Source of the DNA: Oscillospiraceae bacterium
GTDB lineage: Bacteria > Bacillota > Clostridia > Oscillospirales > Ruminococcaceae
Length of the DNA stretch: 42,179 nucleotides
Reading direction: 5' to 3'
Assembly: GCA_017440545.1 (NCBI GenBank)
Contig: JAFSGZ010000058.1
Coordinates: 1-42,179 of the forward strand
Position numbers and translations under genes: made by a program. The stretch's first letter is position 1. Every line of letters starts with the position of its first letter. Below, one piece after another: positions 6,658 to 15,183 of the stretch. A model generated the notes under the pieces. That model saw only the letters and a program-made list of their open reading frames with translations. It searched no databases and had not been told where the DNA came from.

Positions 6658-7819
6658 TAACCCTCAGCCATCCTTTCCATCCTAAATGCATTGTATCGCA
6701 AAGGAAGTATTTTTCGTCTTCATATTCTGCGAGATTTAATATCTCACAGTCGTAGCCTTTTACTATATTTTCCACCTTTTTATAGTAATCATCGCGTCGT
6801 TCTTTTGTAAATCCAGTGTAATCCGACCACTGTGCGTGAAGCGGCACACTTACAAAAAGGGGCTTAATATTTTTCTCTTTACAGATGTCCAAAAGAAGCT
6901 TTAAATCGTCGTACTCTACAGAGTCGCTGTAAGATAAGTTTTTATCCTTATCCTTAAAGCGAGAAAGTTTGTTGCCAACATTCTTTTTATAGTCGCTATC
7001 GCGCATACCAAACTCATTATTAAGACTTTGGTCTTTTCCCTCTTGTTCGGCCTTTTTATATTCGTCGTTCCAATCAATATTTGAGATTTTATCCGTTTTA
7101 GTGATTGGTGCCTCATTTATAATTTTTTGAGAATCAATCATATCCTTATTATCTAAAATATACTTTTGATAAGAAAGATAAGGATACATAAGTACTTTTA
7201 AAGCTTCAGCAGAGGTTTTTCCTTTTTTATAGGCATCTGCTATTGCTTTTATATCATCATAACCTGAAAGGGCTCCAATTTCATTTTGGTAGCGCTCTAT
7301 TATATCGCTTACGCGAATCGAAAGGCGTCTTTTTATATCGTCGCTTATAGTATTATCATAAATAATTGAAATGTACTGCTGTTTTGAAAAGTTTGCCATA
7401 AACATATCGGGCTCAATGCCACCCTTTACATATGACTGAGGCGATGTAATTAAAACAACTTTGCTATTTTCTAAGCTATCCTTTGAAGCGGCAATACTAA
7501 GAGCGTGAATTATGCCTTGACACGAACCTCTACCAACTAAATTAACCTGAAAACCGCTATAATTTTCCTTAAAGAAATTTGCAGGATGTGTGCTGATATA
7601 GTCGGTTCTAAGCTCTGACGAGCCATAAATTATTACATTATCGCTTCTTTTTGCCGATTCACTTAACAGGTACATTCCCTTTATCTTTTGGTCGTAGCTT
7701 TTATCCCCTACGCTGTTTTTATATTCTGGCATAGAGCCTTTAATAATCGATGGAGTTACTAAAAGAGCCGAAGCCACAACCGCGATGGTCAAAGCTATGC
7801 TTATTAAAAGCTTTTTCAC
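6617..7819 (-). CDS. dltD: DltD, teichoic acid D-alanyltransferase component
   Basis: DltD is a single-pass, outward-facing SGNH-like protein of the D-alanylation system. The preferred start is GTG at 7819, 8 nt after AGAGAGGA, giving 400 residues. An in-frame TTG at 7843 would overlap dltC and lacks a ribosome binding site. Residues about 4-22 are the membrane anchor. IIYGSSEL (about 63-70) carries the nucleophile Ser, and CDTMHLGWKGW near the C-terminus gives the Asp-x-x-His partner. It starts 4 nt after the dltC stop, consistent with translational coupling. Confidence 0.93.
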   Translation of the reverse strand: MKKLLISIALTIAVVASALLVTPSIIKGSMPEYKNSVGDKSYDQKIKGMYLLSESAKRSDNVIIYGSSELRTDYISTHPANFFKENYSGFQVNLVGRGSCQGIIHALSIAASKDSLENSKVVLITSPQSYVKGGIEPDMFMANFSKQQYISIIYDNTISDDIKRRLSIRVSDIIERYQNEIGALSGYDDIKAIADAYKKGKTSAEALKVLMYPYLSYQKYILDNKDMIDSQKIINEAPITKTDKISNIDWNDEYKKAEQEGKDQSLNNEFGMRDSDYKKNVGNKLSRFKDKDKNLSYSDSVEYDDLKLLLDICKEKNIKPLFVSVPLHAQWSDYTGFTKERRDDYYKKVENIVKGYDCEILNLAEYEDEKYFLCDTMHLGWKGWLRVNEKIIEFYNKDNL

Positions 7820-7823
7820 GGTT

Positions 7824-8060
7824 TTATCCTCTCTTTGAAACAACTTCTATAACCTTATTAGGTGTGTTTATATCGGCTCTGTCAACCTCTGTGATTTCGA
7901 GCTTGACGCCGAGCTTTTCATCAAAATCAACCAAAAGACCTAAAACTGCAAAGGAGTCTAAAAGGCCTTCTTCAAAAAGGTCAATATCCATATCCTCTTT
8001 TAAGTCCTCGGGCTCTACACCGCATTTTTCAGCTAAAATTTCAAGAATTTTTTCGTCCAT
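7824..8060 (-). CDS. dltC: D-alanyl carrier protein DltC
   Basis: This 78-residue acyl-carrier-type protein has the phosphopantetheine attachment site LLDSF (Ser36), in a short acidic helical bundle typical of DltC. DltA loads D-Ala onto its 4'-phosphopantetheine arm, which then docks on DltB. It lies between dltB (22 nt upstream) and dltD. Confidence 0.95.
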   Translation of the reverse strand: MDEKILEILAEKCGVEPEDLKEDMDIDLFEEGLLDSFAVLGLLVDFDEKLGVKLEITEVDRADINTPNKVIEVVSKRG

Positions 8061-8082
8061 TTTTATAACTCCTTAAATTTAA

Positions 8083-9216
8083 TTAGAAAAGTCGTCCTGA
8101 GAAAATGAGCAAGCCAAATGCCACTAAATTAATTGTTACAAAGCAGAAGAGCGGTTGCCATTTTCTATCTCTTTTAAGCTTTTTAAAGCCTTTTACTTTA
8201 TTATCGAGCACATCGTTTAGGCACATTAACGCACCGTGATAGATGCCATAAACTATGTAGTGAAGCTCAAAACCGTGCCATATACCCATAGTCATCATTG
8301 TTATAAAATAGCCAATATAAGATGCTGTGTAAGGATTTTTAAACCATTTACCTTTTAATGCTGACATTACAAAACGCGAATAAACATAATCGCGAAGCCA
8401 GGTTGAAAGAGATATATGCCATCTTGCCCAGAAATCCTTTAAATCAAGAGCGCCAAACGGCATATTAAAGTTATCGGGAATTTTTACGCCTAATATATAA
8501 GCTGTACCTATTGCCATATTGCTATAACCTGCAAAATTAAAGAAAAGGAATAAGGTGTAGCCGTACATATAGGAAATATCATTTAAAAATCCGCTGTCGA
8601 GCTTGCCTATCCAGTAGGTGTAAATTATGCCTGAAATGATAAAGTTATAAAATACACCGCTGAATATTTTCCATACGCCTTTATTGAGTAATTCTAAATA
8701 CTCCTCTTTTGTGTAGCCTTTTTCAAGCTCCTTGCAAAAGCGTCTTGAACGGTCGATAGGGCCCGAGCTGATACAAGGGAAAAAGAGAACAAAATAGAAA
8801 AAGTCAAAGGTTTTAATTTTATCTATTAGTCCATCATAAATATCAATTATAATTTGAATACATCTAAAGCTCAAATAAGATAGACCTAAAATACCGAATA
8901 TGCTTCCCATAATTTCAAGTCTGAATTTTGTTAAAATCATAGGAACAAGCATCAGCAAAACCGCGAGCCATAGAAGCGGACGCTTTTTAGTCTTTTTAAA
9001 CACTCTTTCAAACACATGTACGATTAAAAACTGCCAAAGAACAAAGGCAGAAACATACAAAAACTTTGTTGGTGTGTTAAAGATTAAGGCTAAAAACAAA
9101 AGCGTTACTACTGCGCCGTAGTATTTAATTTTTTTGCCCATAAGCCCTAAAATTACGGCAGGAATTAAGGCTATTATTAATATATAAAAGAAATAAAGCG
9201 AATCAAAAGGTATCAT
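8083..9216 (-). CDS. dltB: DltB, MBOAT-family D-alanyl transfer membrane protein
   Basis: This 377-residue multi-pass protein has the MBOAT hallmarks: FWARWHISLSTWLRDY (His267) and MGIWHGFELHYIVYGIYHG (His314 in the position of the invariant MBOAT His). Numerous hydrophobic segments cover the protein, and its length is near that of other DltB proteins. It moves the D-alanyl group from DltC across the membrane. It lies 9 nt downstream of dltA. Confidence 0.96.
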   Translation of the reverse strand: MIPFDSLYFFYILIIALIPAVILGLMGKKIKYYGAVVTLLFLALIFNTPTKFLYVSAFVLWQFLIVHVFERVFKKTKKRPLLWLAVLLMLVPMILTKFRLEIMGSIFGILGLSYLSFRCIQIIIDIYDGLIDKIKTFDFFYFVLFFPCISSGPIDRSRRFCKELEKGYTKEEYLELLNKGVWKIFSGVFYNFIISGIIYTYWIGKLDSGFLNDISYMYGYTLFLFFNFAGYSNMAIGTAYILGVKIPDNFNMPFGALDLKDFWARWHISLSTWLRDYVYSRFVMSALKGKWFKNPYTASYIGYFITMMTMGIWHGFELHYIVYGIYHGALMCLNDVLDNKVKGFKKLKRDRKWQPLFCFVTINLVAFGLLIFSGRLF

Positions 9217-9225
9217 TTTTTACTT

Positions 9226-10743
9226 TTAAAGCTGTGATGCAAGCAGCTTTCTGTCAACCTTTCCGTTTGTATTTGTTGGGAATGATGTGCAAATAACAAT
9301 TTTACGAGGCACCATATATGAAGGAACAAGCTTTGAAAGCTCTGCCTTTATTCGTGTGATTTCTCTAAGCTTGGGGGTGTCGGTTTTTTGTGTTTGGAGC
9401 ACAAATGCAGCAAGGTAATCTACCTTTTCCTCTTTCATAACAGGGATTACAACTGCGCGGCTTACATTATCAATTTTAACCATATTATTTTCAATATCCT
9501 CAAGCTCAATTCTATAGCCATTCAGCTTGATTTGAAAATCTATTCTACCGCAGAAGTAATAGAGATTACCTATTTTATAGCAGGCATCTCCGGTTCTGTA
9601 CCCTCTCTTATTCTCCCCTCTTGAAACTGTTTCAAAGAAGGATTTTTGTGATAAGTCAGGGCGCTTATAATAGCCGTGTCCAACATTGTGGCTTATAATT
9701 TGAAGCTCGCCTATCTCGTTATCGGAAAGTTCTTTGCCCTCGGGGCTTACAATTCTAAACTCTACCTCTTCAAGTGGCTCACCGATAGGAATAGGACGGC
9801 TATCCTCTGCCATTTCTTTAGTGATTTTACTTGCAGTTACAAGTACTGTTGCCTCTGTAGGACCATAAGTATTTATTATATCTGCATTTGGAAATCTCTC
9901 GGTTAGTGTATCGACTAACTTGTGTGTTAAGGTTTCTCCGCAGAATAAAAAGCGTTTTAAATTAGGAAGCATATTTTGATTAAAGTTTTGTGACACTGCA
10001 CAAAGCTCAGCAAATGACGGAGTTGAAACCCAGAAGGTTAAATCCGACTTTTCAAGTCCTTCATAAAGCAGTGCGGGAGCTTCCATCATTTTTTTATCAA
10101 TAGTATAAAGGGTTTTACCAAGAGCAACACCGACATATACAGACACAACCGAAACATCGAAAGAAAACGAAATTTGGTTTGTAATTATATCTGTATTCCC
10201 CTCTACATCAACCCATTTAGTTAAATATTTCGCAAGGTTTTCAATGTTTGCTCTGTTAATGGGAACGCCTTTAGGTCTGCCGGTTGAACCGGAAGTAAAG
10301 AGAATGTAGCAGTTATCCTCCTCTTTCACCCAATGTTTTTCATCAACTGATTCATTTGAGTTTGTATTAAAAATATTTTGAACATCAGAAACATTTAATT
10401 TTTTAGCAGAAGCTAAGGGCTCAACCTCGCAGTCGCGAAGGCAAACAAAGAACTCGGGTTCAACATCGGTTAAAACCATTTCAAGTCTATCTGCCGGAAA
10501 TGTTATATCCACAGGAACATAGGCTCTACCCGATTTTAAAGCACCATACATACAAGGCAAAAATTCTCTTTCCTTGTGTCCGTAAATTACAACGGGAGCA
10601 TTTGTTTTGCCGTTTTTAATTAAAAAATCAGCAAATGCATTTGACGCCTCTTCAAGTTCTTTATATGACATTTTATCGTCGTTATAAATAACGGCGGTTT
10701 TATCTGTTTTTGAATATTCTCTTATTTTTTCAAGCACAAACAT
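9226..10743 (-). CDS. dltA: D-alanine-D-alanyl carrier protein ligase DltA
   Basis: This cytoplasmic adenylating enzyme activates D-Ala with ATP and loads it on DltC. The 505-residue length matches DltA. ANL-superfamily motifs are present in order: YILFTSGSTGRPKGVP (P-loop-like A3, about 147-162), NTYGPTEATV (A5), YRTGDAC (A7) and a C-terminal NGKVDRKLL carrying the catalytic Lys. The order dltA-dltB-dltC-dltD is the classical one. The ATG follows a weak AAGGAATTTTTAAA region, 19 nt after the transglutaminase lipoprotein gene. Confidence 0.95.
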   Translation of the reverse strand: MFVLEKIREYSKTDKTAVIYNDDKMSYKELEEASNAFADFLIKNGKTNAPVVIYGHKEREFLPCMYGALKSGRAYVPVDITFPADRLEMVLTDVEPEFFVCLRDCEVEPLASAKKLNVSDVQNIFNTNSNESVDEKHWVKEEDNCYILFTSGSTGRPKGVPINRANIENLAKYLTKWVDVEGNTDIITNQISFSFDVSVVSVYVGVALGKTLYTIDKKMMEAPALLYEGLEKSDLTFWVSTPSFAELCAVSQNFNQNMLPNLKRFLFCGETLTHKLVDTLTERFPNADIINTYGPTEATVLVTASKITKEMAEDSRPIPIGEPLEEVEFRIVSPEGKELSDNEIGELQIISHNVGHGYYKRPDLSQKSFFETVSRGENKRGYRTGDACYKIGNLYYFCGRIDFQIKLNGYRIELEDIENNMVKIDNVSRAVVIPVMKEEKVDYLAAFVLQTQKTDTPKLREITRIKAELSKLVPSYMVPRKIVICTSFPTNTNGKVDRKLLASQL

Positions 10744-10762
10744 TTTAAAAATTCCTTTTTAT

Positions 10763-11446
10763 TTAAAATTGAGGCTGAGGTTCTATGCAAGCAGGATAGT
10801 TTGTTTTCTCCCAGCGGTGACTTTTTTCCATATCTGAATCGGGCACGAAAAAGCACCTATCAATTCCGCCTGTGTGGTTGCCTCCGTAAAGTCCGTCGAC
10901 GTGGTAGTATGCTCCATCCATTTCAGCAATTACCCAAAGGTGCTCGCCCCAAACAAGCTCTACTGTGCTATATCTATCGCCCTCAACATACATAGCATTA
11001 AAGCCTAAGTATTCCAAAATTAATTTTTCAACTGCGGCATAATGTTCGCAGGAACCTTTTCTGTATCTAAAGAAATAAAGCACCATATCGCCTGTGAGCT
11101 CATCTGTGTAGCCATTTGACAAATCGAGTGCTACGGCTCTGTATTTAAAATCTTGATGAAGCTTTTTTATAGCCTTATTAGCCTTTTTAAGTGGCGACAT
11201 ACTGTCATTTGTTACAGAGTCAACGTATTCTTTTATCTTAATTCTTGCCTCTTCAATGCTCGAAAGCTCGGCACTTACGACAGAGGAAATTTCTTCAGAA
11301 GAGGAATTGTTTGACGAAACTTCAGAAACGCTTGAGCTTATATCTTTCTCACTACTTGAAAGATTCTTATCTTTTTCATTATTTTCACAAGCAGCGAATG
11401 AGAAAAGCATTACCGCAGATATAAAAAGTGCAAATATCTTTTTCAT
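10763..11446 (-). CDS. Lipoprotein with transglutaminase-like cysteine peptidase domain
   Basis: This 227-residue protein has a type II signal peptide with lipobox FAAC (Cys20), then a Ser/Glu-rich linker (about 25-65). The transglutaminase-like domain has a complete candidate triad: Cys133 in GSCEHYA, His169 in GEHLWV and Asp184 in YHVDG. It should sit on the outer membrane face as a thiol enzyme, perhaps cleaving or crosslinking peptides. The substrate cannot be read from sequence. It lies 17 nt after another lipoprotein gene and 19 nt before dltA, so it is probably cotranscribed with D-alanylation. A wall-related role is inference from that context. Confidence 0.8.
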   Translation of the reverse strand: MKKIFALFISAVMLFSFAACENNEKDKNLSSSEKDISSSVSEVSSNNSSSEEISSVVSAELSSIEEARIKIKEYVDSVTNDSMSPLKKANKAIKKLHQDFKYRAVALDLSNGYTDELTGDMVLYFFRYRKGSCEHYAAVEKLILEYLGFNAMYVEGDRYSTVELVWGEHLWVIAEMDGAYYHVDGLYGGNHTGGIDRCFFVPDSDMEKSHRWEKTNYPACIEPQPQF

Positions 11447-11463
11447 TTTAACTTCTCCTTAAA

Positions 11464-11946
11464 TTACTGTGCCGCACTTAAAGAATATTCCTCAAGTGCA
11501 TTGTCAATAACAAGGAAATTGAGTGTGAGCCCATCATCGAGGCTATAAACCATTAGCTCGCCCTCATTTTCATAATCGGTGCCGTAAAGTGCCTCAATAT
11601 CAGCCTTTGACATTCCGATTTTTAATTTGCCGTCCTTTTGGGTTATATCCTTTGATGTTACAGCGATTTCCAAAACATAGTCCTTATCATTTTCGGGATA
11701 TGTGTAAATTACAAAGCCGCTGTCAGAAAAATCGTAAACCTTATCAAGTCCGTTATATTCACAGCTGATGCTTTCGGAATAATCATATTTTAAATCCTTA
11801 AACTCATCAAGTAGTTTAGACATTTCCATCCCGCATTTGATTTCAGTTCCCTTTACATCAAAGCTTGCAGAAACTTTATTAGTGCAAGATGAAAAAAGAA
11901 CTAAAACAGCAAGTATTAAAGCAGAAACAGTAATTTTAATCTTCAT
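11464..11946 (-). CDS. Small lipoprotein, first gene of the dlt-asnS-rex operon, function unknown
   Basis: This 160-residue protein has a signal peptide with lipobox FSSC (Cys21). The mature part holds what look like two similar beta-rich halves: GTEIKCGMEMSKLLDEF and, later, GKLKIGMSKADIEALYG. The second resembles the KIGMTKxEVxxLxG pattern of SmpA/BamE- or BLIP-like lipoprotein repeats, but that assignment is only suggestive. ATG 11946 follows GGAGGAAG. A promoter and a Rex-box-like palindrome lie directly upstream. The position suggests the operon product partners with the transglutaminase-like lipoprotein. Confidence 0.7.
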   Translation of the reverse strand: MKIKITVSALILAVLVLFSSCTNKVSASFDVKGTEIKCGMEMSKLLDEFKDLKYDYSESISCEYNGLDKVYDFSDSGFVIYTYPENDKDYVLEIAVTSKDITQKDGKLKIGMSKADIEALYGTDYENEGELMVYSLDDGLTLNFLVIDNALEEYSLSAAQ

Positions 11947-11963
11947 TTTTTATTACTTCCTCC

Positions 11964-11977
11964 GTTAAATAATTAAC
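11964..11977 (-). promoter_or_regulatory. Candidate Rex-box-like operator at the dlt operon start site
   Basis: GTTAA-ATAA-TTAAC is a perfect 5-bp inverted repeat with a 4-nt spacer. It matches the inner core of the clostridial Rex consensus (TTGTTAA, 4 nt, TTAACAA), but the outer two positions on each side do not match. It spans the predicted +1 and abuts the Shine-Dalgarno sequence, and rex is probably the last gene of this operon. Confidence 0.45.
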
Positions 11978-11983
11978 TTATTT

Positions 11984-12012
11984 ATTTTACTACATTTTTT
12001 AAGGAAAATCAA
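11984..12012 (-). promoter_or_regulatory. Predicted promoter of the lipoprotein-dlt-asnS-rex operon
   Basis: TTGATT (12012-12007) and TAAAAT (11989-11984) are separated by 17 nt on the minus strand, giving a leader of about 31 nt before ATG 11946. Confidence 0.75.
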
Positions 12013-12036
12013 CAGTTTAGAACTTGTTTTTGCTTT

Positions 12037-12684
12037 TTAATTAAATAAATTTCCGTCTTTATCAAAAACGGCGGTGCGAACAATTTTTGCACCCTCGGAA
12101 TTTATGTTTATATTCTTTAAAAACGTATCAATTAAAAGCTGTGGATTTAGTGTATTTTGAGTACCGCACAAAAGCTTTAAATTTAATATTAAGTCGCTAT
12201 TTTGTGTCTCAGAGTCAGCAGAGAGAATGTAATCCTTTAAATTAACTACCCTTTCTCCTGCCTTGCCTTTTTTTACAGCCTCTATATTATCTTTTTTAAT
12301 AAAGCTATCAAAAGCATCTTTATAATCTGAAAGCGAATAAAGAGTAACCTCATACTCGGCAGAATTTATGAATTTAGGATTTATATTAGGCTCTGCAATT
12401 TTATAAATTTCAATTCCCTCTGGAAGCGCCTCATTTAATTTAACTAAAAGCTCGTCAAATGAAATGTTATCCATAAGGCGCATATCAACGCTTTCACAAA
12501 GGCTTTCGACACCGAGAGAAAGCGGAAGTGCAAAGGTCATATACATATGAGGGTGAAATCCCTCGGTGTACCACATATTAACACCTGCGCGTCTTATAAC
12601 TCTTGCCCAAAGGGTGTTCATATTAAGATGGGAGATGTATTTTGCTCTGCCTGTTTTCTTAAAGAAAATTCTAATATTTTGCAT
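12037..12684 (-). CDS. Radical-SAM-linked protein, DUF2344/TIGR03936 family
   Basis: The start is ATG 12684 (MQNIRIFFKK), 6 nt after GGGGGAG; an in-frame start 14 codons upstream has no support. The 215-residue product shows the family opening FKKTGRAKYISHLNMNTLWARVIRRA and the GFHPHMYMTFALPLSLGVES block. DUF2344 proteins occur as partners of, or fused to, the B12-type radical SAM proteins encoded directly upstream. Here the genes overlap by 14 nt. A role in RNA or ribosome-linked modification is a common guess from gene context, but not demonstrated here. No clear terminator follows before the dlt promoter. Confidence 0.88.
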   Translation of the reverse strand: MQNIRIFFKKTGRAKYISHLNMNTLWARVIRRAGVNMWYTEGFHPHMYMTFALPLSLGVESLCESVDMRLMDNISFDELLVKLNEALPEGIEIYKIAEPNINPKFINSAEYEVTLYSLSDYKDAFDSFIKKDNIEAVKKGKAGERVVNLKDYILSADSETQNSDLILNLKLLCGTQNTLNPQLLIDTFLKNININSEGAKIVRTAVFDKDGNLFN

Positions 12685-14521
12685 GACATTCTCCCCCTTT
12701 AAATCTATTAGCACCACAGCCTGCACATCCTTGGCGGCAGTTTATTGTTGTCTGACCGAGATATGCCTTTTTGGCTTCTTTTTCGAGGAATTTTTGACTC
12801 ACGCCATAGTCGATATGCGACCACGGCAGAACCTCTGTAAACTCTCTTTTTCTGCCTTGATAGAAGGCAATATCAAGTCCTGCCTTTAAGAAAGCATTCT
12901 GCCATTTTTCAAAGTCAAAACCTTCGCCCCAGCTATCAAAAATACTGCCCGATTTGTAGGTTTCATAAATAACCTTTGAATGTCTTCTATCGCCTCGTGC
13001 AAGCGCGCCCTCCAAAATGCTTGTGTTACTTGCGTGATAGTTTAAAGTAATTTTTTTACTGCGGCGGGTGTTTTTTAATAATTCGTGCTTTTGTATAACA
13101 GTTTCATGCGAGTTTTGAGCCTCCCACTGAAACGGTGTATGCGGCTTTGGAACAAATGTAGCAACCGAAATTGTAACAGTTACGCCCTTGCCCTTTGGTT
13201 TATCAGGCAAACTGTAAAACAAATCGACAACGCTTTGAGCTGTGTTTATTATACCCTCAATATCGCTATCGGTTTCGGTTGGAAGTCCTATCATAAAATA
13301 AAGCTTTACATTTGTGTATCCACCCTCAAATGCAATTTTACAGGTGTTGTGAATTTCCTCATCGCTTACATTTTTGTTGATTACATCGCGAAGTCTTTGT
13401 GTGCCTGCCTCGGGGGCAAATGTAAGTCCGCTTTTTCTTATTCCGCTGATTTTATCTAAAACTTCTTTAGAGAAATTATCAACTCGAAGCGAAGGAAGCG
13501 AAAGGCTTACTTTATTTTTATTTGACCATTCTGTAATTTCGGTTAAAAGCTTTTCTATCTCGCTGTAATCGCTTGTACTGAGTGAGCAGAGCGAAAGCTC
13601 ATCATATCCGGTGCTGTTATAAAGCTGTTTTGCCTGATTACAAAGGGTATCAATATTTTTTTCTCTGAATGGTCTGTAAATAAAGCCTGCCTGACAAAAA
13701 CGGCAACCGCGAATACAGCCACGAAGCACCTCTAAAACGGCTCTATCGTGCACTGTATCAATAAACGGAACTACAAATTTATCGGGGAAAGGAGTTTTAT
13801 CAAAGTCCTCTACAACTCTTTTTGTAATGGTTTTTGGCGCTTCTTCTACATTAGGTAAAATTTCTTTAACCGTTCCGTCGTCATTATAGCTTACATCATA
13901 AAACTGAGGGACATAGATGCCCTTTATTTTTGCGGCCTCTAAAAGAAACTCACGTTTACTGCTACCCATTTTTTTATGCTTGATATAAAGGTCTGACAGC
14001 TCTAAAATTACATCTTCGCCATCGCCAAGCATAAAAAGGTCAAAAAAGTCAGCAATAGGCTCACAGTTGCAAACGCAAGGTCCGCCTCCTACTACTAAAT
14101 TTTTAAGTTCCTTTCTATCCTTTGCATATGGTTTTATACCTGCAAGCTCAAGCATATAAAGAATGTTTGTATAGCAAAGCTCATACTGAAGGGTGAAGCC
14201 TATAATATCAAACTCGGACACAGGCTCTAAGCTTTCAAGAGCAAAAAGAGGAATATTTTCTTTTTCCATTTGCTCCTTCATATCAAACCAAGGTGCGAAC
14301 ACCCTTTCGCACCATATATTTTCCCTATCGTTTAATATGCTGTAAAGAATTTTCATTCCTAAATGTGACATACCGATTTCGTATGTATCAGGAAAGCAAA
14401 AAGCAAATCTTAAATCAACCTTGTTTTTATCTTTTACAATGCTGTTATGTTCACCGCCGATATATCTTGCAGGCTTTTGAACATTTAAAAGCACCTTTTC
14501 TATTTTTCTTTTTAAATTCAT
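12671..14521 (-). CDS. B12-binding-domain radical SAM protein, TIGR03960 (YgiQ-like) family
   Basis: The start is ATG 14521; a TTG three codons upstream is in frame but unlikely. The protein is about 616 residues. The N-terminal part (about 20-190) is cobalamin-binding-like (FAFCFPDTYEIGMSHLGMKIL), followed by the radical SAM core with the [4Fe-4S] motif CIRGCRFCQAG (CxxxCxxC) and GGGPCVCNCEP upstream. The C-terminus is Cys-rich (CRQGCAGCGANRFKGGEC), as in this family. It is cotranscribed with its DUF2344 partner. The exact reaction is unknown; members are thought to modify a macromolecule. Its promoter overlaps the spoIVFB stop codon. Confidence 0.9.
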   Translation of the reverse strand: MNLKRKIEKVLLNVQKPARYIGGEHNSIVKDKNKVDLRFAFCFPDTYEIGMSHLGMKILYSILNDRENIWCERVFAPWFDMKEQMEKENIPLFALESLEPVSEFDIIGFTLQYELCYTNILYMLELAGIKPYAKDRKELKNLVVGGGPCVCNCEPIADFFDLFMLGDGEDVILELSDLYIKHKKMGSSKREFLLEAAKIKGIYVPQFYDVSYNDDGTVKEILPNVEEAPKTITKRVVEDFDKTPFPDKFVVPFIDTVHDRAVLEVLRGCIRGCRFCQAGFIYRPFREKNIDTLCNQAKQLYNSTGYDELSLCSLSTSDYSEIEKLLTEITEWSNKNKVSLSLPSLRVDNFSKEVLDKISGIRKSGLTFAPEAGTQRLRDVINKNVSDEEIHNTCKIAFEGGYTNVKLYFMIGLPTETDSDIEGIINTAQSVVDLFYSLPDKPKGKGVTVTISVATFVPKPHTPFQWEAQNSHETVIQKHELLKNTRRSKKITLNYHASNTSILEGALARGDRRHSKVIYETYKSGSIFDSWGEGFDFEKWQNAFLKAGLDIAFYQGRKREFTEVLPWSHIDYGVSQKFLEKEAKKAYLGQTTINCRQGCAGCGANRFKGGECHAKY

Positions 14522-14558
14522 TTTAAACAACTCGCTTTTTATTACTATAATCCTTTAT

Positions 14559-14587
14559 ATTTTATCACAAACATAAATATAATTCAA
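14559..14587 (-). promoter_or_regulatory. Predicted promoter of the radical SAM / DUF2344 pair
   Basis: TTGAAT (14587-14582) and TAAAAT (14564-14559) are separated by 17 nt, with an extended -10 TG. The -35 overlaps the end of spoIVFB. Confidence 0.7.
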
Positions 14588-15183
14588 CATCTTTGACGAT
14601 TTAAAAGCATTAATAAAAGATAAATTGAGGTTATAACAAGGCTTACATTATATCCACTTTTAAAAAATACGTAAAAAGCGAGCAAAATTAAAAGAGATAC
14701 AGTAAAAAAAGAAATAATATCGAACACAAATTCGGCGGTTTTAAGTGCTTTAAAGACTTTGTTTAAAACAGCGAAAAGTATTCTGCCGCCATCAAGAGTG
14801 CCTATGGGAAGTGAATTAAATATAAAAAGTGCAAGATTAATTAAAAAATAATTAATAAAATTCTCGCCTAAATAATAAAAGATAATTGCCATAAACAAAT
14901 TCAAAGCACAACCTGCTGACAAAATAATAATTTGGCTTGAAAATTCAAGAATTTCGATATTTGTTTTTAAATCCATTTTTATCCCAAACGGCATAAAGGA
15001 TATTTCCTTTGGGCTGTTTTTTAAGGCTACAGCGGCAACAATGTGCATTATTTCGTGTAAAAGAGAAAAAAATATTGCCCAAAAATAAAAGCCGCTGTCG
15101 TCACAAAGTGAAAACAGCGTAATTAAACATATAAAAAAATAGCTTACATAGATTTTTGTGTCAAAAAGCTTAAAGCTCAACAA
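14584..15183 (-). CDS. spoIVFB: Site-2-type intramembrane metalloprotease, SpoIVFB-like (M50)
   Basis: The 199-residue multi-pass protein has the M50 zinc motif HEIMH (His43, Glu44, His47) in one membrane helix and the third-ligand motif NSLPIGTLDGGRI (Asp131) in another. Length and motif spacing fit SpoIVFB, which in bacilli cleaves pro-sigma-K in the outer forespore membrane. It overlaps the M23-domain gene by 14 nt; that arrangement matches spoIVFA-spoIVFB and strengthens the assignment over a generic S2P. Whether pro-sigma-K is the substrate here is inference. No CBS domain follows. Confidence 0.88.
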   Translation of the reverse strand: MLSFKLFDTKIYVSYFFICLITLFSLCDDSGFYFWAIFFSLLHEIMHIVAAVALKNSPKEISFMPFGIKMDLKTNIEILEFSSQIIILSAGCALNLFMAIIFYYLGENFINYFLINLALFIFNSLPIGTLDGGRILFAVLNKVFKALKTAEFVFDIISFFTVSLLILLAFYVFFKSGYNVSLVITSIYLLLMLLNRQRC

